This document shows positions 1 to 6,492 of a stretch of 15,602 nt of DNA, in pieces; position 1 is the first letter of the stretch; every line of letters begins with the position of its first letter. This DNA comes from Actinomycetota bacterium. GTDB lineage: Bacteria; Actinomycetota; Thermoleophilia; RBG-16-64-13. Location: contig PMIZ01000377.1 of NCBI GenBank assembly GCA_003157225.1, positions 239 to 15,840 of the forward strand, written 5' to 3'. The position numbers and the translations under genes are program-made. The notes under the pieces were generated by a model, which worked only from the letters and a program-made list of their open reading frames with translations, did no database searches and was not told the origin of the DNA.

Positions 1-349
1 AATTGACGTAGGTGAACCTGTTCCCGTCGACAATTGCGATGCCGGCCAGGGACTGATCGGCAAGCCCCCGGAACCTCGCTTCGGATCGCCTGAGCGATCG
101 CGTGATCTTCTCGTTTCGTTCGAGTACTCTGGTGAGCTCCTCTGTACGTCGGTTCACCAGGTCCTCCAGGACGAGCGTGGTCTGGAAGATGCCGAACTCC
201 GTGACCTCTTGGCCTGCGCTTCGTTCGGCACGGTTCATCAGCACCTGGACAGTTTGCTTGAGGCGGGTGTTTTCCGCGCGCAGTTGCCCTTCGTCCGACC
301 CTTCAAAGGGGGCGCCCCCGGGGCTGCTGGGCCGGGAAGGATCTTTCAT
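1..349 (-). CDS. PAS-domain signalling protein, N-terminal part (runs off the left edge)
   Basis: Only the first 116 codons are inside the window. The protein opens with a polar, Pro/Gly-rich stretch (about residues 1-20). A predicted coiled coil follows (about 21-92, with segments such as GQLRAENTRLKQTVQVL and LVNRRTEELTRVLERNEKI). It then enters a sequence typical of a PAS domain start (SEARFRGLADQSLAGIAIVDG, with FTYVN at the edge). PAS domains sense small ligands, redox state or light, and usually feed a histidine kinase, diguanylate cyclase or similar output. The output domain here lies outside the window, so the enzyme class cannot be named. The ATG overlaps the TGA of the upstream FIST gene (ATGA at 349-346), which implies translational coupling and a shared pathway. 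The coiled coil between start and PAS fits a signalling linker. The PAS call is moderately strong; the enzymatic output is unknown. Confidence 0.7.
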   Translation of the reverse strand, partial: MKDPSRPSSPGGAPFEGSDEGQLRAENTRLKQTVQVLMNRAERSAGQEVTEFGIFQTTLVLEDLVNRRTEELTRVLERNEKITRSLRRSEARFRGLADQSLAGIAIVDGNRFTYVN

Positions 350-1578
350 GATTCCTCCCCTCGACCGAACGCAAGGCCAGTCAGCGTCTGATTCATGTGC
401 ACGCCGCCGAGTTGTTCGCCGTAGGTGGAGAACCCAACGGCATTGTGCCGGCGGAAGAGATCGGTGACGCGTTCTTTGAGGCCGTCCTTCGAGATCTCCA
501 ACGTCCGGAGGATGCAATCACACGCCAAGACCAAGCTCGGCGCCCCGACTCCGCTGCGGACATGCTCGAAGGCTGCCTCGAGATCGGCAACCAGATCCCC
601 TCTCACGGCGGCCCTCAGCACGACACCCTCCTCAATTGCACAGTACAACGTCAAGCTCCCGTCGGGGTTGACCTTCTGGATCGATCGCGAATGGTCGGCC
701 CCGCCTATGCGTACAACGATGGGGTGGGAAGAGAAGAACGCCGCATCGAGCTTGTCGGCAGTGGCGCCGACCAACTGGGCGTAGCCCTCGACGGCGGGTA
801 GGGCGTCGATCTCCATGACCGTGCGTGTCGCGGGATCGGCGGCTGTCACTACGGCGCGTTGCTCGGTGCTCGCGAAATGGCGTGTGGAGAAGGTCATGAA
901 AGGAAGCGTCGTCGCTGCCACTACCAGCAGGGCGCTGTCCTCGCGAAAGCGCCCCCCGCTGAAGACGTAAGTGCGCCCGAAGTTCTCAGCGTCTCCTGCC
1001 GATCCGCCAACAAGCGGTATTCTCCCGAGCGCGTGCTGAAAGGCGTTGGTGATCAGCTCCTCGCGCATGCATAGGCCATCCACCAACTGGAAGGCGAACG
1101 TGTCGCTTTCGCGAGCGTAGGGAGCGCGACCTTCGAGTTGCCCGAGCAGCCGGCCAACGAACGCCTCCGCCCGTGCAGTGGTCGATTGCCTGACCCGGTC
1201 GAGGTGTCCCGTAACCACTGTGAAATGGTCAGAGGGCAGGCTCACTCCCGACAGGCTCGAATCGAGATAGCCAAGAGGCCCGATCTCGCCGGCTGTGGTG
1301 CACCCCACGACGCGGACGTCTGGAAATGCGCAGTTGATCTCCGCACCTAGCGCGTCAAGGTCGAAGCTGGGCGAACAGAACATGATGACCAGTTCGGCGT
1401 CCGGTTGAGCGAGCTGGCGCTGGAGATCGCGGACCGCTTCAACCGGGTCACGGGCGTTTGACTGGCCGAGGCGTATCGTTCCCTGTGGGGAGTCGTTTGC
1501 GATCTTCTCGGGGCGCCAAACCGCACCGCTCCCCCGCCCCTCGTGAACCGGGGAAGACACTCTCAAGCCTACGTTCAT
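346..1578 (-). CDS. FIST N/FIST C domain sensory protein
   Basis: A 410-residue protein with the hallmarks of the FIST sensory module. These are GCTTAGEIGPLGY at about residues 92-104, LVGGSAGDAENFGRTYVFSGG in the FIST_N half, and GFSTYGEQLGGVHMNQTLTGLAFG (in two parts) at the C-terminal end, typical of FIST_C. FIST modules are predicted small-ligand receptors, with amino acids proposed as ligands. They occur alone or fused to kinases, cyclases and chemoreceptors. No transmembrane segment or signal peptide is evident, so a cytoplasmic sensor is expected. The start is supported by a strong GGAGGAG ribosome-binding site five bases upstream of the ATG. The stop overlaps the start of the PAS-domain gene, so the pair is likely a sensor subunit plus its signalling partner. 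The gene sits just beyond the hairpin ending the amino-acid operon upstream. The domain call is confident; the ligand is not known. Confidence 0.9.
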   Translation of the reverse strand: MNVGLRVSSPVHEGRGSGAVWRPEKIANDSPQGTIRLGQSNARDPVEAVRDLQRQLAQPDAELVIMFCSPSFDLDALGAEINCAFPDVRVVGCTTAGEIGPLGYLDSSLSGVSLPSDHFTVVTGHLDRVRQSTTARAEAFVGRLLGQLEGRAPYARESDTFAFQLVDGLCMREELITNAFQHALGRIPLVGGSAGDAENFGRTYVFSGGRFREDSALLVVAATTLPFMTFSTRHFASTEQRAVVTAADPATRTVMEIDALPAVEGYAQLVGATADKLDAAFFSSHPIVVRIGGADHSRSIQKVNPDGSLTLYCAIEEGVVLRAAVRGDLVADLEAAFEHVRSGVGAPSLVLACDCILRTLEISKDGLKERVTDLFRRHNAVGFSTYGEQLGGVHMNQTLTGLAFGRGEES

Positions 1579-1642
1579 CTATGCTCCTCCGTTGGCGCCA
1601 GGCCCGACGAATAATCCCCTCTCTACCGCTATCGGCCTTGAC

Positions 1643-1684
1643 AGAGGCCCCAGTATTGGACCAAGGTCCAATACTGGGGCCTCT
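1643..1684 (-). terminator. Perfect 20-bp inverted repeat with 2-nt loop (likely terminator)
   Basis: The two arms (1643-1662 and 1665-1684) are exact reverse complements separated by AA. The arm contains GGCCCC and ATTGGACC. It lies 36 bases beyond the stop of the aminotransferase gene and about 65 bases before the FIST start, where an operon-end terminator is expected. Neither side carries a T-run, so it would be a strong-hairpin terminator without a U-tract, as is common in high-GC bacteria. An operator or transcript-stabilising 3' hairpin is an alternative. Confidence 0.65.
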
Positions 1685-1720
1685 CGCTTCCACGCGTCGC
1701 GAAGTGGCTGGGAGGTGCGG

Positions 1721-3073
1721 CTATAGCGTTCCTCTCAGCTTCCGAAAGCCGCCGAGCAGCACCTCACACAGCACGTCGATCTCGCCTTCGGTCATAGCCG
1801 TTGATAGCGCGCCGGAACAGGTGTTGATCAGCATCACCCCATGCTCGAAGGCGTAGTCGAGCAGGGCCTTCGTCCGTCGTGCCCTTTCAGGGTCGACGTA
1901 GGCCTCCCGGTATGTCGTTGGCGGCTCGGGGGTCATGTGGATGCGGAAGAGCGAGCCGGCCCCCGTCACGCTGGCGGCGAACCCGGAGACCTTGATGGCT
2001 TCGGCGATCTGCCGGCGTGCTCGGTCGCCGAGCTCGTTGAGCCTCGCCACCGCGTCGCGGTCGAAGAGCTCCATCGCGGTCAGCCCGGCGGACATAACCA
2101 GCGGGTTGGCGGAGAACGTGCCGGAGTGGGGGAAGAGGACCTTCTCGGCCAGCGGGTTGAGCACGTCCATCACGTCGGCGCGGCCGGCGAGCGCTCCGAC
2201 CGGCAGTCCGCCGCCGATCATCTTTCCGAGGGCCGTGAGATCGGACGAGAAGCCGTACCACGCCTGCGCGCCTTCGTATTCGCTGCGGAAGGTGATGACT
2301 TCGTCGAACACCAACAACGAGTCGTCGTTGGTCGTCCAGGCGCGCAGGGCGTCTATGAACTGCTTCGTCGCGGGCATAAAGCCCACGCGGTGCGGCATGG
2401 GGTCGATCAGCACGCATGCCAACTCGCCTGCGTGCTCGCCAAGGATACGGAGCGAGGCCTCAGGGTCGTTGAAGGGGATCACTACCACGTCGTCGAGCAC
2501 GCCCTGCGGGGTGCCACGCGTCACCGGGTTGCTCCGCGGACGGTCGGGAGCGCCCCAGTTCGCCGGGCTTGAGGTCTGGCTCACCTCGGCGTAGTCATAG
2601 AGACCGTGGTAGGCCCCCTCGATCTTCGCGATCTTGGCCCGGCCGGTGAACGCCCGCGCGGCCTTGATGCAGCTCATGACCGCCTCGGTGCCCGAGTTGA
2701 CGAAGCGGATCTTCTCGAAGCCGGGCGAGCGGCGGCACATATGCTCGGCGTAGAGCACCTCCACCTCGGTGGCGAAGGTGAACGCGGTGCCGCGCTGCAT
2801 CTGTTCGCTGATAGCCGCGACGATCGCCGGGTGCGCGTGGCCGTGGATGAGCGAGCACATGTTGTTGGCGAAGTCGATCCGGCGAACACCCTCGATGTCG
2901 GTGACGTAGCAGCCTTCGCCCCGGACCGCGTAGAAGGGGTAGGGCCGGCGCAGGACCGTGTTGCGGCTCACCCCGCCGGGGAGCACCCGCAGGGCGCGCT
3001 CGTAAAGTTCCTCGCTTCGGGTCGGCGGATTTCCGGGCGTCGGCGCGGGATTCTCGGTGTTGTCGAGGGTCAT
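1721..3073 (-). CDS. Class III PLP-dependent aminotransferase (HemL-like, YodT-like role)
   Basis: A 450-residue fold-type I PLP enzyme related to glutamate-1-semialdehyde aminomutase and other class III aminotransferases. Visible motifs are the N-terminal LPGGVSRN (31-38), phosphate-binding NSGTEAV (126-132), AYHGLYDY (154-161), FDEVITFR (256-263, Asp257 contacting the pyridine nitrogen) and ALGKMIGGGLPVGA (281-294) with Lys284 as the Schiff-base lysine. The length fits the family (about 430-450). The start is set by GGAGGTG about six bases upstream, and the ATG overlaps the TGA of CoA-transferase subunit B (ATGA). The frame stays open further upstream to about 3427, but that stretch lies inside the CoA-transferase gene and is spurious. 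There is no heme gene nearby; the partners are a radical SAM aminomutase and a 3-oxoacid CoA-transferase. I therefore infer a transaminase that converts a beta-amino acid to a 3-oxo acid. The family is confident; the substrate is inferred from context. Confidence 0.88.
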   Translation of the reverse strand: MTLDNTENPAPTPGNPPTRSEELYERALRVLPGGVSRNTVLRRPYPFYAVRGEGCYVTDIEGVRRIDFANNMCSLIHGHAHPAIVAAISEQMQRGTAFTFATEVEVLYAEHMCRRSPGFEKIRFVNSGTEAVMSCIKAARAFTGRAKIAKIEGAYHGLYDYAEVSQTSSPANWGAPDRPRSNPVTRGTPQGVLDDVVVIPFNDPEASLRILGEHAGELACVLIDPMPHRVGFMPATKQFIDALRAWTTNDDSLLVFDEVITFRSEYEGAQAWYGFSSDLTALGKMIGGGLPVGALAGRADVMDVLNPLAEKVLFPHSGTFSANPLVMSAGLTAMELFDRDAVARLNELGDRARRQIAEAIKVSGFAASVTGAGSLFRIHMTPEPPTTYREAYVDPERARRTKALLDYAFEHGVMLINTCSGALSTAMTEGEIDVLCEVLLGGFRKLRGTL

Positions 3074-3741
3074 CGTCCCACCTCCGGTGTGGATTCGAGC
3101 AGGGGCACGCCTGTCAGACCTTGAACCTCTTCGAAAGTGACTCCGGGCGCCAACCGACGCACGACCAGCCCATCGCTCGTCACATCCATGACCGCCAGGT
3201 TGGTGAAGACGCTGTTCACGACGGCCCTGCCCGTGAGCGGGTAGGTGCACTCGGCGACGATCTTCGGCTCGCCGGTCTTGGTGGTGTGCTCGGTGATGAC
3301 CAGGATACGCTTGACCCCGGCGACTAGGTCCATGGCGCCGCCCACCGAGGGCACGGCGCCGGGCTCGCCGGTGGACCAGTTGGCCAGGTCGCCCCGGGCC
3401 GACACCTGCATGGCGCCGAGGACGCACACGTCGATGTGGCCGCCGCGGATCATGGTGAAGCTGTCGGCATGATGGAAGAAGGCGGCGCCGGGGATGGCGG
3501 TGACCGGCTTCTTGCCCGCGTTGATGAGCTCGGGGTCCTCATAGCCCGGGGAAGGGGTCGGTCCCATCCCCAGTAAGCCATTCTCGGTCTGGAAGATGAA
3601 CTCCCGGTCTTCGGGGACGAACTGGGCGACCAGTTCCGGGATGCCGATGCCGAGGTTGACATAGGCGCCGTCGGCAATGTCCTCCGCCACGAGTTGGGCC
3701 ATCTGCTCGCGGCTCCAGCCTTTCACGGGCGGCGTGGTCAC
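3070..3741 (-). CDS. 3-oxoacid CoA-transferase, subunit B
   Basis: A 223-residue family I CoA-transferase beta subunit. The glycine-rich VNLGIGIPELV lies at about 28-38 and the catalytic glutamate is Glu53 in QTENGLLGMG (51-60). This glutamate forms the glutamyl-CoA thioester intermediate in the SCOT/AtoA/YodR group. VPSVGGAMDLVAGVKRI and TEHTTKTGEPKIV are also typical of the subunit. The enzyme transfers CoA from a donor acyl-CoA (often succinyl-CoA or acetyl-CoA) to a 3-oxo acid, together with subunit A. The start is GTG at 3741, sharing GTGA with the TGA of the subunit A gene; the ribosome-binding site is weak, which suggests coupling. The frame is open upstream to about 4116, but that stretch lies inside subunit A and is rejected. 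The stop overlaps the aminotransferase start. The class is confident; the exact acyl substrate is unknown. Confidence 0.92.
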   Translation of the reverse strand: MTTPPVKGWSREQMAQLVAEDIADGAYVNLGIGIPELVAQFVPEDREFIFQTENGLLGMGPTPSPGYEDPELINAGKKPVTAIPGAAFFHHADSFTMIRGGHIDVCVLGAMQVSARGDLANWSTGEPGAVPSVGGAMDLVAGVKRILVITEHTTKTGEPKIVAECTYPLTGRAVVNSVFTNLAVMDVTSDGLVVRRLAPGVTFEEVQGLTGVPLLESTPEVGR

Positions 3742-4448
3742 GGGTAGACCCGGCCTTCTCTGACCAGCACCGATTCCTGCTGCGGAGCCGGGATTACTAC
3801 CACTCGGTCGACGAAGATGCCCGGGGTTACGACGCATTCCGGATCGATTCCACCCAGCTCCACCATCTCGCGCACCTGCACTATTGTCGTCTCCGCGGCC
3901 GTGCACATGACCGGCCCGAAGTTGCGTGCCGTCTTGCGGTAGACGAGGTTGCCATACCGGTCGGCGCGCTCGGCTCGCACCAAAGCGAAGTCGGCCGACA
4001 GACCCATCTCCAAGAGGTACTCCTTGCCGCCGAAGAACCGTGACTCTCTTCCGTCCGCAAGAACCGTCCCCACCGCGCTCGGGGTATAGAACGCGGGGAT
4101 CCCGGCGCCCCCGCAACGGATGCGTTCCACCAGCGTGCCCTGCGGAACCAGCTCAAGCTCGATCTCGCCTCGACGGTAGAGCTCCGGGAAGACCACCGAG
4201 TTGGTGCTGCGCGGATACGAGCAGATCATTTTTCGAACCTGCCCATTGGCGATGAGCGCCGCCAAGCCCACGCGGCCGCTGCCGGTGTTGTTGCTGACGA
4301 TTGTGAGTTCACGCGGGCCGGCGTCGATGAGCGCGTGGATAAGCTCGATAGGGCTGCCCGCCTCTCCGAACCCCCCGATCATGATGGTCGCGCCATCGCG
4401 GATGTCGGCCACCGCGGCGGCCGCTGAATCCCAGCGCTTGTCGATCAC
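3738..4448 (-). CDS. 3-oxoacid CoA-transferase, subunit A
   Basis: A 236-residue family I CoA-transferase alpha subunit. It carries the CoA-binding glycine-rich motif MIGGFGEAGSP (about 23-33), then SNNTGSGRVG (52-61), GAGIPAFYTPSAVGT, and LVRAERADRYGNLVYRKTA (in segments), all characteristic of AtoD/ScoA/YodS-type subunits. It pairs with the adjacent subunit B to form the heteromeric enzyme. The start is GTG at 4448, overlapping the TGA of the aminomutase gene (GTGA) with a GGGAG ribosome-binding site about seven bases upstream. The stop overlaps the GTG of subunit B. This back-to-back overlap strongly implies that aminomutase and CoA-transferase are made together. I infer that it activates the 3-oxo acid produced from the aminomutase product by the downstream aminotransferase. 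Confidence 0.92.
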   Translation of the reverse strand: MIDKRWDSAAAAVADIRDGATIMIGGFGEAGSPIELIHALIDAGPRELTIVSNNTGSGRVGLAALIANGQVRKMICSYPRSTNSVVFPELYRRGEIELELVPQGTLVERIRCGGAGIPAFYTPSAVGTVLADGRESRFFGGKEYLLEMGLSADFALVRAERADRYGNLVYRKTARNFGPVMCTAAETTIVQVREMVELGGIDPECVVTPGIFVDRVVVIPAPQQESVLVREGRVYP

Positions 4449-6046
4449 ACGTCCGCTCCCGCTTGCCGGTGCACCTCGATGAGCTTCTGCTCAATCTCGT
4501 GCAGTTCCTTTTCGAAGAAGAACTCCGGCGTGTCGAACGGCGTAAGGAAGTCGACGCGGTTGGTCTTCTCGTCATACTGGGCGAGGAAGACGCGGTCCAT
4601 CCAGGTCATGTTCCGGCTCTCGTTGAACTTCAGCGCGAACGCCTTTCGCCCGCCGACCTCGGCCACCCCCAGGATGGAGAGCTTCCCAGCCGAGGTGGTC
4701 ATGGTGATGTACCGCGACGGCCGGTTGAGCGACGGCACCGAGCGGAAGACCAGCTGGAAGATCTTGTTGATGTCGGCCAGCGGCACGGTGAAGTAGTGGT
4801 GCTCGCCGGTGGCGCGGGCGCAGTACATCGAGTGGAAGTGGATCAGCAGCATCCCGAGGATGTTGGCGAGGTCGATCCAGTTCTGCGCCGAGCGCTCGAC
4901 GTCCACCTTGCCCTGCTCGTCGGTGAACAGGCTGATGTGGTTCATGATGGGGCTCTGGCTGCGGACGTCGACGCCGTGACGTTGGAGTCTGCGGACGGCG
5001 GCGATGGTGCTGGGATTGAGGATCTCACGGGGCGTGGAGAAGTGGGCCATCCAGGTCATGCGCAGGCCGTTGTCGCGCATCAGGTCGAACAGAGCGAGCA
5101 TCTCATCGTAGTGCGGGGTGAGGATCCTCTCTGGCTGGTAGGTGAGCATGCGCGAGCCCAGGCGAATGGTGCGCACGTGCAGCAGCCGTGGATCTTCGAG
5201 GATCGGCATCACGTACCGGCGCAGGCGCTCGACCGGCATGTATCCGGCGTCACCGCCTGTGATCAGCAGGTCGGTCACCTCGGGATGGTCGCGCAGGTAG
5301 CTGTGGACCTGGTCGACCTCCTTCTGTATGAACATGTCCTGGTCGCCACGGACCTGCGCGTGGCGGAAGCAGTAGGCGCAGAACGCGAAGCATTCCTGCG
5401 TGGTCTGGTCGAAGATGAGCATGCACGGCGGGTACTTGTGCTGACTGCCCTCGACGAGGTCGATCCCGCCGTCATCGTCCTCGATCCAGGCCTTGTTGAG
5501 TAGTTGGTGCGCGTCGTGGGGGTTGGTCTCGTGGACGTAATCGCTGGCGATGCGCGACCGTTCTTCCGGCGATGTCTCGGCGGCATAGCGCTCGAGCAGG
5601 TCGTCGCGCATCATGCCCGGCTGAGGAAACATCAGCTGGAACATCGAATCGTGCTCGTGGTCCTGCCAGTTGATGCTGTTGAGCGCGTGCCGCGTCGCCT
5701 TGAACCGGTAGACCTCCACGAACAGCTCGCGCGCGGTCAGGTCGCTGAGATGGATGCCGTGCTCGGCGAGTATCGCCACGACCTGCCGGAACCCCGAGAG
5801 CGCGGAGTAGTGGTCCCGATCGAACAGCATCTTCTCTCGCTCGAGGAGCCCGGAGTGCCGCGGGAACGTCGCGTGGAGCCGGCTGAGCAGCCCGGCAGGT
5901 AGCAGGTTCTCGGTCGTGATGATCTGCCGCGTCTCCGGCGAGTAGCCATAGCGGTCCATCACGGCTTCGACGTCGGCCGGGGTGATCGTCGAGGCGATCG
6001 TCCCTTCTGCCGAATTAACGAGATCGACCCTTGGACTAGTCGACAT
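4445..6046 (-). CDS. KamA-family radical SAM 2,3-aminomutase-like enzyme
   Basis: A 533-residue enzyme. The radical SAM cluster motif is CFAFCAYC with Cys219, Cys223 and Cys226, followed by FRHAQ as in lysine 2,3-aminomutases. A LLITGGDAGY segment (260-269) matches the family's GGD motif. RTIRLGSRM, RSQSPIMNHI and TTSAGKLSILG (450-460) follow the KamA layout; Lys455 is the probable PLP lysine equivalent to the GGGGK lysine of lysine 2,3-aminomutase. Family members move an alpha-amino group to the beta carbon using SAM, a 4Fe-4S cluster and PLP. Oddities: it is about 115 residues longer than the classical enzyme, mostly in an N-terminal extension before residue 200. Its C-terminus has no cysteines where the classical enzyme has zinc ligands. 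The two substrate-recognising aspartates appear replaced (Ala410, Thr448 by eye). The start at 6046 has AAGGGGGG four bases upstream and lies 17 bases after the PPC gene. The open frame upstream of this ATG overlaps the PPC gene and is rejected. The family is confident; lysine as substrate is doubtful. Confidence 0.88.
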   Translation of the reverse strand: MSTSPRVDLVNSAEGTIASTITPADVEAVMDRYGYSPETRQIITTENLLPAGLLSRLHATFPRHSGLLEREKMLFDRDHYSALSGFRQVVAILAEHGIHLSDLTARELFVEVYRFKATRHALNSINWQDHEHDSMFQLMFPQPGMMRDDLLERYAAETSPEERSRIASDYVHETNPHDAHQLLNKAWIEDDDGGIDLVEGSQHKYPPCMLIFDQTTQECFAFCAYCFRHAQVRGDQDMFIQKEVDQVHSYLRDHPEVTDLLITGGDAGYMPVERLRRYVMPILEDPRLLHVRTIRLGSRMLTYQPERILTPHYDEMLALFDLMRDNGLRMTWMAHFSTPREILNPSTIAAVRRLQRHGVDVRSQSPIMNHISLFTDEQGKVDVERSAQNWIDLANILGMLLIHFHSMYCARATGEHHYFTVPLADINKIFQLVFRSVPSLNRPSRYITMTTSAGKLSILGVAEVGGRKAFALKFNESRNMTWMDRVFLAQYDEKTNRVDFLTPFDTPEFFFEKELHEIEQKLIEVHRQAGADV

Positions 6047-6063
6047 GTGGCCCCCCTTGGCCG

Positions 6064-6489
6064 CTAGTGCCAGATGGTCAGCCCCGTCTGCTCGTCCATC
6101 TTGCGGACAACAGTAGGGCCGGAGAGCGTGGTCATCAAGATCTCCAGGTTGAAGACGAGCGTGTTGTTGCCCAGGTGGCCGCCGTAGCAATGACCTTGCT
6201 CGTCTGCGAGCACGATGTGGATGTGGACGATCGGCTCACCGTTCAGCAGGGACACATTTCCCCACAAGCCGGCCACTTCGAGATGCTGGTCGAGATCGAG
6301 GTCGATCCAGTCCTTCTTCTCTTGGTCGTAGTAGCGGATGGTGGCGCGTGACACCGCTCCCACTCCCGAGATCCAGGCAAGGTTGATGCCCTTGACCCGG
6401 ACGAATGCTTCGAGTTCTCTCAGGAGGTCGCTCCCGAACGGGGGCTTGAGGATGTGGGCCGGGCCTACGGCTGCCTGCGCGTCGAACAT
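6064..6489 (-). CDS. PPC/DUF296-domain protein
   Basis: A 141-residue single-domain protein of the PPC (plant and prokaryote conserved, DUF296) family. ISGVGAVSRATIRYYD lies at about 40-55, the metal-site pattern HIHIVLAD with a later GGHLG lies in the second half, and SLLNGEPIVHIHI is family-typical. The histidines of HIH and GGH match the metal-binding cluster described for bacterial members, which form trimers; their biochemical role is mostly unknown. In plants the domain is fused to AT-hooks, but there is no AT-hook here, so DNA binding should not be assumed. The gene starts three bases after the stop of the zinc-ribbon gene and ends 17 bases before the aminomutase, so it is an operon member. 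No clear Shine-Dalgarno precedes it, which suggests translational coupling. It could be an accessory, regulatory or cofactor-handling protein for the aminomutase pathway, but that is inference from position. Confidence 0.85.
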   Translation of the reverse strand: MFDAQAAVGPAHILKPPFGSDLLRELEAFVRVKGINLAWISGVGAVSRATIRYYDQEKKDWIDLDLDQHLEVAGLWGNVSLLNGEPIVHIHIVLADEQGHCYGGHLGNNTLVFNLEILMTTLSGPTVVRKMDEQTGLTIWH

Positions 6490-6492
6490 GGC

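Noticed and set aside
1841..2572. Plus-strand frame (243 codons) opposite the aminotransferase
   Set aside because: It is a shadow of a confidently identified gene and lacks a ribosome-binding site or recognisable domain.
1721..3073. Naming the aminotransferase HemL (glutamate-1-semialdehyde aminomutase)
   Set aside because: The similarity is to the whole class III group. No heme gene is nearby, and the operon context points to beta-amino-acid catabolism.
3074..3427. Open-frame extension upstream of the aminotransferase start
   Set aside because: It overlaps the CoA-transferase subunit B gene in another frame, its residues are Arg-rich and family-unlike, and GGAGGTG before ATG 3073 fixes the start.
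3742..4116. Open-frame extension upstream of CoA-transferase subunit B
   Set aside because: It lies inside subunit A; the family begins near GTG 3741, which overlaps the subunit A stop as in the other operon junctions.
4463..5503. Long plus-strand frame (346 codons) opposite the aminomutase gene
   Set aside because: Its product is an Arg/Val/Asp/Leu-rich complement of a clearly recognised enzyme with no motif of its own; long antisense frames are normal at this GC content.
4445..6046. Naming the radical SAM enzyme lysine 2,3-aminomutase outright
   Set aside because: The lysine-specific aspartates and zinc cysteines are not evident, so only the family is claimed.
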